Source: DASPHG01 sp963748315
GTDB lineage: Bacteria; Actinomycetota; Thermoleophilia; Solirubrobacterales; Thermoleophilaceae
Direction: 5' to 3'
Assembly: GCA_963748315.1 (NCBI GenBank)
Contig: CAVVIK010000003.1
Location: forward strand, 1-64,000
Length of the DNA stretch: 64,000 nucleotides
Shown here: positions 43,184 through 50,835 of the stretch, piece by piece
Layout of the letters: each line of letters opens with the position of its first letter
How positions within the stretch are numbered: the stretch's first letter is position 1
Notes under the pieces: model-generated
What the model was told of the DNA's origin: nothing
The model's database searches: none
The model's input: the letters and a program-made list of their open reading frames with translations, nothing else
Translations under genes and position numbers: made by a program

Positions 43184-44668
43184 CTGACCCGTCCCGTATC
43201 GCTCTCCCCGGCCGACCTCTCGGCCGTGCAGGCCGAGCAGGGCCCCGTCCACATGCACGTGGGCGGCGTCCTGATCCTGGACGGGCGCGTCCCGGCCGCC
43301 ACCGTGATCCGGCGAATCGAGGAGCGGATCCACCTGATCCCGCACTACCGGATGCGGCTCGTCGAGAGCGCGCCGGGCGGGCTCGTCAATCCGGTGTGGG
43401 AGGACGACCCGAACTTCGACGCCGCAAACCACGTCGCGGCGGTGCCGTGGCCGGAGCCGGGCGGCGACGCGGAACTGTGCCGCATCGTCGGCGAGGCGAT
43501 GTCGGAGCGCCTCGACCGCTCGCGGCCACTCTGGGAGATCCTCGTGGTCGACAGCCCGGAGCGCGGACAAACAGCGCTCGTCGTGAAGATGCACCACGCG
43601 CTGGTCGACGGGATCGCCGCGATCGGGGTCGGCACGATCATCTTCGACCCGACCCCGGAGCCCCTCGACCTGCCGCCGCCGACGGGCGCACCGGAGCAGC
43701 GCCAGCGAATCTGGCTCGACGAGCTGTCGCGGCTGATGCCGCAACTGAGGGCGGAACGGCGGCTCGAGCTGATCGAGCCGCTGATACGCCGGGTGCCGGC
43801 CGACCTCGTGCCCGATCGCCGCGCGCTTCAGCGCGTGGCGACGGCCCAGCTCGACGTGCCTCGGCGGTTCGCACGCAGCGCGGTCGAGCGCGCCCGGTCA
43901 CTCGACCCCCGTCAGGCACACAAGCGCGTCGGCGAGGGCGTGCAGTTGGTCCGCGATCTCGCACGCGTTCGCCCCGCGGCCCCGCCGACGCGACTCAACC
44001 AGGAGATCGGCCGCAACCGCCTGTTCGCCCTAGGCCGCGGGCGGCTCGACGACGTGAAGCGGGTCAAGACGGCCACCGGCGCGACGGTGAACGACGTGCT
44101 GCTCACCGCGGTCGCGCTGATGCTGAGCGAGTACCTGGGCGAGGAGGCGCCCGAGCGCGCCGTTGCGCTCGTGCCCGTCTCGGTACGCACGGAGTCGCAC
44201 ACCGGCGAGCTTGGCAACCGCATCTCGACCGTCTTCGTCGATCTGCCCATGCGCGGCGAGCCGCTCGAACGGCTCGCGGCGATCTCAGCGGCGATGCGGG
44301 ACGTCAAGGACTCCGCGCAGGTCCGCGCCGGGTCGCTGATAGTGGGCGCGGCCGGACTCGCGCCGCCGATCGTGTCGGGACTCGCCGCGCGCGCGATGAG
44401 CGCACCGCGGGTGTTCAACCTGGTCGTCTCGAACGTCCCGGGGCCGCAGCAGACGTTCTACCTCGACGGCGTCCCGCTGCGGGAGGTCTACCCGGCGGTG
44501 CCGCTCAACCCGCGCAACCAGGCGCTCAGCATCGGGATCCTGAGCTACGACGGCGGCGTGCACTTCGGCCTGCTGGCCGACCGCGGAGCGCTACCCGACG
44601 TGGCCGATGCGGCCGCTCAGCTCGAGGCGGCCGTCGCGCTGCTTGCGGCGGCGGCTCCGTCCGGCTGA
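43184..44668 (+). CDS. Wax ester synthase/acyl-CoA:diacylglycerol acyltransferase
   Basis: The active-site motif is KMHHALVDGIAAIG (HHxxxDG). Other WS/DGAT segments are GPVHMHVGGVLILDG, HYRMRLVESAPGGLVNPVWEDDPNFD, VNDVLLTAVALMLSEYL, PVSVRTES---GELGNRIS and FNLVVSNVPGPQQTFYLDGVPL. The enzyme makes wax esters or triacylglycerol from acyl-CoA, typical of storage lipid synthesis in Actinobacteria. No ATG, GTG or TTG exists upstream of the conserved LSPADLSA in this frame. A CTG at 43184-43186, nine bases after GGAGG, is the best start; a base error is an alternative. GTG 43226 would cut conserved residues. Confidence 0.88.
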   Translation: MTRPVSLSPADLSAVQAEQGPVHMHVGGVLILDGRVPAATVIRRIEERIHLIPHYRMRLVESAPGGLVNPVWEDDPNFDAANHVAAVPWPEPGGDAELCRIVGEAMSERLDRSRPLWEILVVDSPERGQTALVVKMHHALVDGIAAIGVGTIIFDPTPEPLDLPPPTGAPEQRQRIWLDELSRLMPQLRAERRLELIEPLIRRVPADLVPDRRALQRVATAQLDVPRRFARSAVERARSLDPRQAHKRVGEGVQLVRDLARVRPAAPPTRLNQEIGRNRLFALGRGRLDDVKRVKTATGATVNDVLLTAVALMLSEYLGEEAPERAVALVPVSVRTESHTGELGNRISTVFVDLPMRGEPLERLAAISAAMRDVKDSAQVRAGSLIVGAAGLAPPIVSGLAARAMSAPRVFNLVVSNVPGPQQTFYLDGVPLREVYPAVPLNPRNQALSIGILSYDGGVHFGLLADRGALPDVADAAAQLEAAVALLAAAAPSG

Positions 44669-45183
44669 CGACGCCGGGCAGTCAGCGGCGCGGCGAGGCA
44701 GAGAAGGAATCCGATCCCCGCCGCGATCGTGGCGCCGTTGTGGATCTTGTCCGCCAGGGAGGGCGCCTTCTCCATCACGTCGTAGCCGTTCGGCCCGAGG
44801 ATGAGCGCCCAGTCGTTCTTGTCGTCGCCGAGCAGCTCGAGCGTGGGCTTGGGCGCGTCGGCCACGTAGAGCGAGACCTCGAGCGCGGATGCCGCCGCCC
44901 ACACCAGCAAGACACCGGCGAGGACCCAGTCGCCGCGGCGCAGGAAGAAATAGATGGCGAGCATCGCCGGGATCGCGACCTGCGCAATCGGGCCGGCGAG
45001 CGAGTTGGTCAGGTCCGAGTTGGCGTACGTCAGCATGTGCCCCAGCTGGTGGAGCCCGGTGTTGACGTAGGTCAGGCCGGGGACCTTGTCTTCCTGTGCG
45101 AACGCGAGGACCCACATCGCGACGATGAGGCCGAGGCCGATTAGCCAGCGGGCCGGTGACCTGGTCGAAAAGCCCTTCCCCAT
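44617..45183 (-). CDS. Four-helix membrane protein of unknown function
   Basis: MGKGFSTRSPARWLIGLGLIVAMWVLAFAQ, LAGPIAQVAIPAMLAIYFFLRRGDWVLAGVLLVWAAASALEVSLYVADA and TIAAGIGFLLCLAAPLTARRR give about four helices in 188 residues. NTGLHQLGHMLTYANSDL places two histidines and a DL early in the chain, slightly reminiscent of HxxxH membrane metalloproteins, but a second motif is missing. The segment ELLGDDKNDWALILGPNGYDVMEKAPSLADKIHN faces one side. I do not recognise a family. Its 3' end overlaps the wax-ester synthase by about 50 bases tail to tail. Confidence 0.65.
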   Translation of the reverse strand: MGKGFSTRSPARWLIGLGLIVAMWVLAFAQEDKVPGLTYVNTGLHQLGHMLTYANSDLTNSLAGPIAQVAIPAMLAIYFFLRRGDWVLAGVLLVWAAASALEVSLYVADAPKPTLELLGDDKNDWALILGPNGYDVMEKAPSLADKIHNGATIAAGIGFLLCLAAPLTARRRQPDGAAAASSATAASS

Positions 45184-45261
45184 GGGGGAAATATCGGCGC
45201 GAAACGGCAGGCGACATTACGTTTGCCCACCCAGTTCTGGACGCTATGGTGATGCGGCCAC

Positions 45262-45345
45262 GCGGATGTGGCGGAATTGGCAGACGCGCGGCGTTCAGGT
45301 CGCCGTGGGGGCAACCCCGTGGAGGTTCGAGTCCTCTCATCCGCA
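45262..45345 (+). tRNA. trnL-CAG: tRNA-Leu (CAG anticodon)
   Basis: The 84-base class II tRNA has acceptor GCGGATG pairing CATCCGC, an anticodon arm CGGCG-TTCAGGT-CGCCG with anticodon CAG, a long variable arm (TGGGGGCAACCCCG) and a T arm GAGG-TTCGAGT-CCTC. The discriminator is A and no CCA is encoded. Confidence 0.95.
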
Positions 45346-45350
45346 CTAAC

Positions 45351-46706
45351 TCAGAGCCCGTACTCCTCCAGGAAGTAGAGCCACAGCTCGCTCCGGGCGG
45401 GGAACGGCGGCACGGCGTGCGCGAGCTTCGTCAGCGGCACCTCCCCGACCACGGCGACGGTAGCCGCCTGGACGAATTCGGCGACCTCTGGCCCCACGAA
45501 CGTCACGCCGGCGAGGATTTGGCGGTCCTCGTCGACGATGAACCGCGTCGTCCCCTCGGCGCCGCGGCCGTAGAACGAGCCGCCTGCCGAGCCCTCCGTC
45601 GGGACGTCCACGTGCCTCACGTTCAGACCCTCCTTCTCGGCTGACGCGAGCGTGTGGCCGACGGCTGCGACCTGCGGGTCGGTGAAAACGACCCGCGGCG
45701 ACCGGACGCCGTCGATCTCGATCCGCCCGTCGCCGCCCGCGATGTTGTCGGCGGCCAGGCGCGCGTGGTACTTGCCCATGTGCGTCAGCGGCGCGCGGCC
45801 GTTGACGTCGCCGATCGCGTACAGCCACGGGTGCTCGGGCACCTTGAGCGTGGAATCGGTGTCGACGTACTTGCCGGGCTCGAGGCCGACCGTGTCGAGG
45901 CCGACGTCCTCTGTGGGCGGCTTGCGGCCGACGACCACGAGCAGCTCGTCCGCCTCGGCGGTGTCACCGCCTGAGAGCGACACGACCACGCGCCCGTTCT
46001 CGCGCGCGACGCGCTCCGCCTTCACCTCGATCCGCAAATCCACCCCGGCCTCGGCGAGCGCCGCGGCAACCTGGTGCCCGGCGAAGGGCTCCTCGCGCGC
46101 GAGCACACAGTCGCCCGCCTCCAACACGACGACCTCGCTTCCGAGCGACCGCCACGCCTGCGCGAGTTCGACCCCCGCCACACCGCCGCCGAGCACGACC
46201 AGCGAATCCGGGACCGTCTTCGATGTGGTGCCCTCCCGGTTGGTCCAGACGTCGACCTCGTCGATCCCTTCGATCGGCGGGATGTTCGCGAGACTGCCGG
46301 CCGCCAGGATCACGGCCTTCCGCGCCTCGAGCGTCTTGCCGTCCACCTCGACCTTGCGCTCGCCGGCGAGCCGCCCGCGCCCTCGCACGAGCGTGATCCC
46401 GCGTTCCTCGAGCCACGGCAGCTGGCTCGAGTCGTCGAGGTCGTGCACCACCTCGTCGCGCCTGCGCAGGACCGCATCGGCTTCCGGCCCGGTGGCCGTG
46501 ACGCCTGGGATCCTGCCCGCCTCCCGGACGATCTCCTGAGGTCTGAGCAGCGCCTTCGAGGGCATGCACGCGTAGAAGGAGCATTCGCCGCCGACGAGGT
46601 GCTGCTCGACGAGCGCGACGTCCAGCCCGTGGCGCTTGGCGAGACGCCCCGCGGCGACTTCGCCCGCGGGTCCGGCGCCGATGACGATTACGTCGTGCGA
46701 GTCCGT
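45351..46706 (-). CDS. Pyridine nucleotide-disulfide oxidoreductase (dihydrolipoamide dehydrogenase/mercuric reductase-like)
   Basis: VIVIGAGPAGEVAAGRLAKRHGLDVALVEQHLVGGECSFYACMPSKALL is the FAD domain with the redox disulfide C----C. AVILAAGSLANIPPI, SLVVLGGGVAGVELAQAWRSLGSEVVVLEAGDCVL (NAD(P)H domain), HPWLYAIGDVNGRAPLTHMGKYHARLAADNI and VFTDPQVAAVG follow. The C-terminal interface has HAVPPFPARSELWLYFLEEY in place of the usual HAHPT, so it is not a standard lipoamide dehydrogenase. About 450 residues. No ATG, GTG or TTG is visible before VIVIGAG in frame; the start is uncertain and probably overlaps the stop of the upstream membrane protein. Confidence 0.85.
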   Translation of the reverse strand, partial: TDSHDVIVIGAGPAGEVAAGRLAKRHGLDVALVEQHLVGGECSFYACMPSKALLRPQEIVREAGRIPGVTATGPEADAVLRRRDEVVHDLDDSSQLPWLEERGITLVRGRGRLAGERKVEVDGKTLEARKAVILAAGSLANIPPIEGIDEVDVWTNREGTTSKTVPDSLVVLGGGVAGVELAQAWRSLGSEVVVLEAGDCVLAREEPFAGHQVAAALAEAGVDLRIEVKAERVARENGRVVVSLSGGDTAEADELLVVVGRKPPTEDVGLDTVGLEPGKYVDTDSTLKVPEHPWLYAIGDVNGRAPLTHMGKYHARLAADNIAGGDGRIEIDGVRSPRVVFTDPQVAAVGHTLASAEKEGLNVRHVDVPTEGSAGGSFYGRGAEGTTRFIVDEDRQILAGVTFVGPEVAEFVQAATVAVVGEVPLTKLAHAVPPFPARSELWLYFLEEYGL

Positions 46707-46710
46707 GCGG

Positions 46711-47121
46711 TCAGGCTACAGCGGCGGGCGCCGTGGATGCACGACTTTCGATCTTCTGGCGCGCTCTTCCGCCCAACGCTCCGAGCACGATCCCGAAGAC
46801 GGTCGTGATCACGACCAGCAGGATCTCGGGCTCGGGCAGGTGCGCCTTCCGCTCGAGCCCGGTCACCGCGTGCGCGGCGAGGATGAACGTGCCGAAGAGG
46901 ATGCCGCCCGTGAACCCGCGCGTCGCGCCCTCGCTCGCACCGATGTGCTCCTTGCCGGCCATGTAGCCGCCGCCGATGCCGAGGATCGACAGCACGAGAT
47001 AGACGATCTCCGAGACCCCCAGGAAGATCCCCGTGATCGCGCCGAACACCGACGGCACGACGAGCGCGAGGATCAGCTGTGTCTCTGGCGAGTGTGACTC
47101 GAGCAGGTCCGGCTGGCGCAT
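46711..47121 (-). CDS. Small four-helix membrane protein
   Basis: The 136-residue protein has helices LILALVVPSVFGAITGIFLG, EIVYLVLSILGIGGGYMAG, FTGGILFGTFILAAHAV and EILLVVITTVFGIVLGALGG. Glycine-rich helices and the polar loops KEHIGASEGATRG and TGLERKAHLPEPE give no family match I can name. Its stop immediately precedes the oxidoreductase on the same strand, so the two are probably co-transcribed. ATG 47119-47121 is the first start; a longer alternative frame reaches 47137. Confidence 0.65.
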   Translation of the reverse strand: MRQPDLLESHSPETQLILALVVPSVFGAITGIFLGVSEIVYLVLSILGIGGGYMAGKEHIGASEGATRGFTGGILFGTFILAAHAVTGLERKAHLPEPEILLVVITTVFGIVLGALGGRARQKIESRASTAPAAVA

Positions 47122-47145
47122 CCCGGCGGGTATTCAATCACCGAA

Positions 47146-47907
47146 TCAGGGCTCGGGGCGGCAGGTCTCCTCGCCGTGGCTCAGCGCAGCGACGATCGTG
47201 GCCACGTTGACCGTCATCGCGCCGAGGTAGGAGCCCGCCGGCATGCCCGGCATGTCGAGCGTGTCAGCCCAGAGCCTCCTCCCCACGTCCGCGCCCCGGC
47301 CATCGGGGCCGACGATCGACATCCCGTAGCGATCGTTGAAGTAGGCGAACCCGTCGTGCTGCGCGGCGAGCCTCCCGCGCGGGCGATCCAGCAGCGACAT
47401 GCAGATCCGCGTGTCGCGGTGCAGCCGCCGGAGGCGGTCGAGGAAATCCGCCGTCGCGGCCTCGTAGTACCCGGCGCCTGGCACGTCGGTGCGCGCCAGC
47501 TCGTTTCGGATCTCCTTCGCCGCCCGCTCGACCCGGACCGGGTCCTGCCACCAATGCGGATCGCGCCCGAGGGGATCGACGAGCGGCAGCAGGCCGAGCT
47601 CGCGCTCGGGGTCTTCGGCGACCGCCCAGCGGTCGACCGCGCCGCCCGTCCACACGACGAGATCCGCGGTCCGCAGCGCCTGGCGCGCGTCCGCATCGGG
47701 GCGCCATCCATGAGGGTCGACGCCGGGCGGGACGAGCGTGGTCACCCGAACTCGGCGCCCGCCCGCGTTGTGGACGATGTCCGCGACCGGCGCGAGGGTC
47801 GCGGCCACGTCGACCGTGCCCTCGCCGCGGCTCGCGCGGTCGCTGCCGCAGCCACCCAGGGGTGCGAGCGCGAGGGCGAGGCAGGCGAGAGCCGCGAGTC
47901 GTCTCAT
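47146..47907 (-). CDS. Zinc/manganese ABC transporter substrate-binding lipoprotein (ZnuA-like)
   Basis: MRRLAALACLALALAPLGGCGSDRAS has lipobox LGGC. The cluster A-1 pattern is present: VDVAATLAPVADIVHNAGGRRVRVTTLVPPGVDPHGWRPDADARQALRTADLVVWTGG, RDPHWWQDPVRVERAAKEI, AQHDGFAYFNDRYGMSIVG. The metal ligands DPHGW, DPHWW and HDGFAYF are all there; the fourth acidic ligand is less certain. It should capture Zn2+ or Mn2+ outside the membrane. No permease or ATPase gene lies beside it, so it is an orphan binding protein in this window. It is divergent from the zinc-ribbon membrane protein. Confidence 0.82.
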   Translation of the reverse strand: MRRLAALACLALALAPLGGCGSDRASRGEGTVDVAATLAPVADIVHNAGGRRVRVTTLVPPGVDPHGWRPDADARQALRTADLVVWTGGAVDRWAVAEDPERELGLLPLVDPLGRDPHWWQDPVRVERAAKEIRNELARTDVPGAGYYEAATADFLDRLRRLHRDTRICMSLLDRPRGRLAAQHDGFAYFNDRYGMSIVGPDGRGADVGRRLWADTLDMPGMPAGSYLGAMTVNVATIVAALSHGEETCRPEP

Positions 47908-47964
47908 CGCGACGATGATTCCAGCCCTCGTGCGGTCTTAGGCGTGCTCTAGCCTCTCGGACCT

Positions 47965-49257
47965 GTGAAGCCGAGTCTGGCCAAGCGCGGACCGATGCGC
48001 CGACGGTTACGGATACTCCGGCGTCGCCGCGAGGCGATGTTGCTCGACCTCGGCGCGCTCGTGCTCGAGATGCACCGGCACGGCAGATTCCTTCCCGACA
48101 GCCTGCAGCGCCGCGCCGGCGAGGCGGTCGGGACGGACGCAGAACTGCGCGCGCTGTCGCGCTCGCTCGAGGCGGGCGACGGCAATCCCGACCTCGTCGC
48201 GGCCGGCGTGGCCGGCAACTGCGACCGCTGCGGCGCCCTCCACACGATCGGCTCCGCCTACTGCTCGCAGTGCGGCAATGAGCTCGCCGGCGGCGTGCTG
48301 CCGCGCAAGGCGGCGCTCGGCAGCGACCCGGAGCTCGTCGGCGGCGCCCCCGTACCGCGCCGCACGGTCACCGCCGCCGCCCCGGCGGCCGCCACGGCGG
48401 AGGCCACAAAGGTGATCGAACCGGACGAGGCCGAGCCCGAGGAGACAGCGGACGCGGAAGCGGAGACGAAGGACGAGCAGCAGCCCTCCGCTCCGGAGCC
48501 CGCGGCCACCAACGGCGACTCCGCCGCTCTCCCCCCGATCTCACGCCGCGCCCGCGCGACGCGCGTGCGGCAGCGTCTCGACGAGCCCTCGCGCAGCCCA
48601 CAGTCGCTGCCCACCGGACTGCTCGCGGGGATCGCGGGAGGCCTGATCGTGATCGTCGTGGGCATCCTCCTGCTCTCGGGCGGGGACGACGGAGGCGACG
48701 AGCCGAACCGTGCCGCGCAGGCGCCGGCGCAAGGCGAGCCCGAGCCGCCTCCGCCGGACGAGGCCGCGTCGCCGACAGGCGCCCCGAGCGACGACCAGGG
48801 CGCGGCCCCTGCGGCGCTCGAGCCCGTCAGCGCCGTCACCGCGACGGCCTACGACCCGAGCGGCGACGACTCCGAGCACGACGAGGAGGCGCAGCTCGCG
48901 GTGGACGGCGACGCCGCCACCTCTTGGCCGACCGAGGAGTACGACACCGGCTCGTTCCAGAAGGACGGCGTCGGGCTCGTGCTCGGCCCCGCATCGCCGG
49001 TACCCGCGCGCGGGCTCGACATCCAGACCTCCACCCCCGGCTTCGACGTCACGATCTACGGCTCGGACAGCTCCGTCGTCCCGGACTCGGTCGAGTCCGG
49101 CTGGACTGAGATCGCGAGCGAGGACGCCGTCGACGGCAAGGGCCGGATCGACCTCGACTCGGCCGGCAGCGACTTCTCGAATTACCTGATCTGGATCACG
49201 ACCCTCCCCGGCAAGGAGAACAAGGTCGAGATCCAGGAAGCCCAGCTGCTGCGCTAG
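47965..49257 (+). CDS. Zinc-ribbon membrane protein with extracellular discoidin-like domain
   Basis: The chain has a basic start, a helical segment EAMLLDLGALVLEMHRHGRFLPDSLQRRAGEAV, and a four-Cys zinc ribbon NCDRCGALHTIGSAYCSQCGNEL (about residue 85). A charged linker leads to one membrane helix, LLAGIAGGLIVIVVGILLLSGG. Outside lies VSAVTATAYDPSGDDSEHDEEAQLAVDGDAATSWPTEEYDTGSFQKDGVGLVLGPASPVPARGLDIQT, the F5/8-type-C-like beta sandwich also found at the end of MviN/PASTA-kinase relatives in Actinobacteria. Ligand is unknown. Its stop shares CTAG with the anti-sigma-like gene. Confidence 0.75.
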   Translation: MKPSLAKRGPMRRRLRILRRRREAMLLDLGALVLEMHRHGRFLPDSLQRRAGEAVGTDAELRALSRSLEAGDGNPDLVAAGVAGNCDRCGALHTIGSAYCSQCGNELAGGVLPRKAALGSDPELVGGAPVPRRTVTAAAPAAATAEATKVIEPDEAEPEETADAEAETKDEQQPSAPEPAATNGDSAALPPISRRARATRVRQRLDEPSRSPQSLPTGLLAGIAGGLIVIVVGILLLSGGDDGGDEPNRAAQAPAQGEPEPPPPDEAASPTGAPSDDQGAAPAALEPVSAVTATAYDPSGDDSEHDEEAQLAVDGDAATSWPTEEYDTGSFQKDGVGLVLGPASPVPARGLDIQTSTPGFDVTIYGSDSSVVPDSVESGWTEIASEDAVDGKGRIDLDSAGSDFSNYLIWITTLPGKENKVEIQEAQLLR

Positions 49258-49855
49258 CCGCCTATCTCGATCCGCCGGCGGACGGGCGGCATCGAGCGCG
49301 CGGTGATCACCAGCTTCTGCGTGCCCGCGGGTAGGCCGTCCGTCGAGATCTCGATCCGGCCCGCGCCCGCTGGGAGCTTCACCGACGCCTCGCGACCGGC
49401 GAGCTCGACCGTGCCCTCCGTCGGAGCGGTGAAGAAGAAGCGGACGACGACCGGCTCGCCCTCCGCGACGCGGGTTGCCTTCGGCGAGGCGAACCCGCCC
49501 TCCGCGACTTGCGGCGCGATCTCGCTCGCGCGCAGGGCCTCGCTCTGGAGCTGGGCCCCGCTCTCGCCCTGGCCCCCTCCGACCGCGTCAAGCGACACCC
49601 TGGTCGGAGACCACCGCCACTTCGAGGTTCGAGCGGCCGCCGTCGATCGTCGTCGGAGATGACGAGCGCGAGCACGACCGCCGCGGCAGCCGCGGTCGCC
49701 ACGGCGGGGATCACGATCCGCAGCGACGGCATCCGCCGGCGCGGGCGCTCACGCAGCCACTCGGCGGCGCGCTCATCGAGCGCGCGCGCGAACTCCGGCG
49801 CCGGCTCGGCGCGCGTCTCGCGCAGCTCGCGTCCGATGTCGTCGTGCTCGCTCAA
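49254..49855 (-). CDS. Anti-sigma-factor-like membrane protein, two frameshifts
   Basis: MSEHDDIGRELRETRAEPAPEFARALDERAAEWLRERPRRR is a cytoplasmic sigma-binding-like segment. One helix follows: LRIVIPAVATAAAAAVVLALVIS. The outside part is split by indels between 49600 and 49670 (a middle frame reads SNLEVAVVSDQG); it resumes with SLDAVGGGQGESGAQLQSEALRASEI and ends in a beta domain VRFFFTAPTEGTVELAGREASVKLPAGAGRIEISTDGLPAGTQKLVITARS. It overlaps the sigma factor stop by four bases, and this order and coupling is typical of ECF sigma/anti-sigma pairs. No ZAS zinc motif is visible. Confidence 0.72.
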
Positions 49856-50352
49856 CCCATCGCCTCTCTCAGCTTTGCCATCGCGCGCGACAGCCGCGTG
49901 CCCACATTGGTCTCGGTGATGCCGAGCACGGTGCCGATCTCCGCGCCCGAGAGGCCCGCCTCGAACCTGAGCGCGACGAGCTCGCGCTCGTCTTGGGAGA
50001 GCCGGCCCAGCGCAGCTGCGAGCGCCGCCCGCCGCACCGCGACATCGGCCGTGGTGTCGCCGGTCGGCGCGCTGCGCTCCTCAGGGTCGGCCGCCGGCTC
50101 GGTGCGGCCGCGCCGGCGCAGCTCGTCATAGGCCGCGTTGCGCGCGATGCCGAAGAGCCATGCGCGCGGGCTGCCGCGCCCGGGCTTGTACGAAGAGCGG
50201 CGCGTGAGCGCGCGCTCGAACGCCGCGGCCGTGACCTCCTCGGCACTCGCCCGGTCGCGCAGCATCCCGGCGACGAACGCGTACACGTCGTCGCGGCTCG
50301 TGCGGTAGAGCGCCTCGAAGTCGATTTCCTCACCGGCCGTTCTACGGGCCAC
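49852..50352 (-). CDS. ECF-type RNA polymerase sigma factor
   Basis: Region 2 is DFEALYRTSRDDVYAFVAGMLRDRASAEEVTAAAFERALTRRSSYKPGRGSPRAWLFGIARNAAYDELRRRGR. Region 4 is LAAALGRLSQDERELVALRFEAGLSGAEIGTVLGITETNVGTRLSRAMAKLREAMG. The 166-residue length is typical. It directs transcription of an unknown regulon and is probably held by the coupled membrane protein downstream. The start ATG 50350-50352 is 22 bases from the Rrf2 stop, so the two may be co-transcribed. Confidence 0.87.
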   Translation of the reverse strand: MARRTAGEEIDFEALYRTSRDDVYAFVAGMLRDRASAEEVTAAAFERALTRRSSYKPGRGSPRAWLFGIARNAAYDELRRRGRTEPAADPEERSAPTGDTTADVAVRRAALAAALGRLSQDERELVALRFEAGLSGAEIGTVLGITETNVGTRLSRAMAKLREAMG

Positions 50353-50373
50353 GGCGAGATGTCGTCACAGGCA

Positions 50374-50835
50374 CTAGCGGGTGACCCAGGCGTCCGGGTC
50401 CTTCGCGAGCTTCTCGATCTCGGGCGGGAGAGAGCCCGATGCCACGTCGGCGACGGTGACGTGCTCCACCACAGCCCGGAGGTTCGCGCGCACCGCGATC
50501 CACACCTGTTCGAGCGCCTCGGCCGGGCCCGCGTAATGGACCTCCTCGGGCGGCTCACCCCTCACGTGGGCGAGCGGGCCCTCGACCGCGCGCACTACAT
50601 CGGCAATCGTGATGTCGTCAGCGTCTCGCGCCAGCCAGTAGCCGCCGTCGCGCCCGCGCTGGCTTCGGACAAGTCCCGCATGTCGCATCTCGATGAGGAT
50701 GTTCTCGAGGAACTTGAGCGGGATGTCCTGGGACTGTGAGATATGGTCGCCCTTGACGGGAGCCTCACCCGATGCGAGCTCGACTGCTGCTCGCACGGCA
50801 TAGTCCGCCTTCGCTGAGATACGCACGTACCCCAT
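50374..50835 (-). CDS. Rrf2-family transcriptional regulator (cysteine-free)
   Basis: MGYVRISAKADYAVRAAVELASGEAPVKGDHISQSQDIPLKFLENILIEMRHAGLVRSQRGRDGGYWLARDADDITIADVVRAVEGPLAHVRGEPPEEVHY is the full Rrf2 winged helix (DYAVRA-VELA, IP-KFLE-IL--MR-AGLV-S-RG--GGY-LAR---ITI-DVV-AVEG). No Cys is present, so it does not bind an Fe-S cluster as IscR or NsrR do; it may sense another signal like CymR. An ATG two codons upstream is possible. The start lies back to back with the divergent membrane protein gene. Confidence 0.85.
   Translation of the reverse strand: MGYVRISAKADYAVRAAVELASGEAPVKGDHISQSQDIPLKFLENILIEMRHAGLVRSQRGRDGGYWLARDADDITIADVVRAVEGPLAHVRGEPPEEVHYAGPAEALEQVWIAVRANLRAVVEHVTVADVASGSLPPEIEKLAKDPDAWVTR

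Noticed and set aside
40498..43302. A 934-residue open frame on the minus strand
   Set aside because: It is antisense to the Pro-Glu repeat protein and the hydroxylase and methyltransferase genes; its composition (Asp/Arg/Leu/Gly-rich) is the shadow of high-GC codons.
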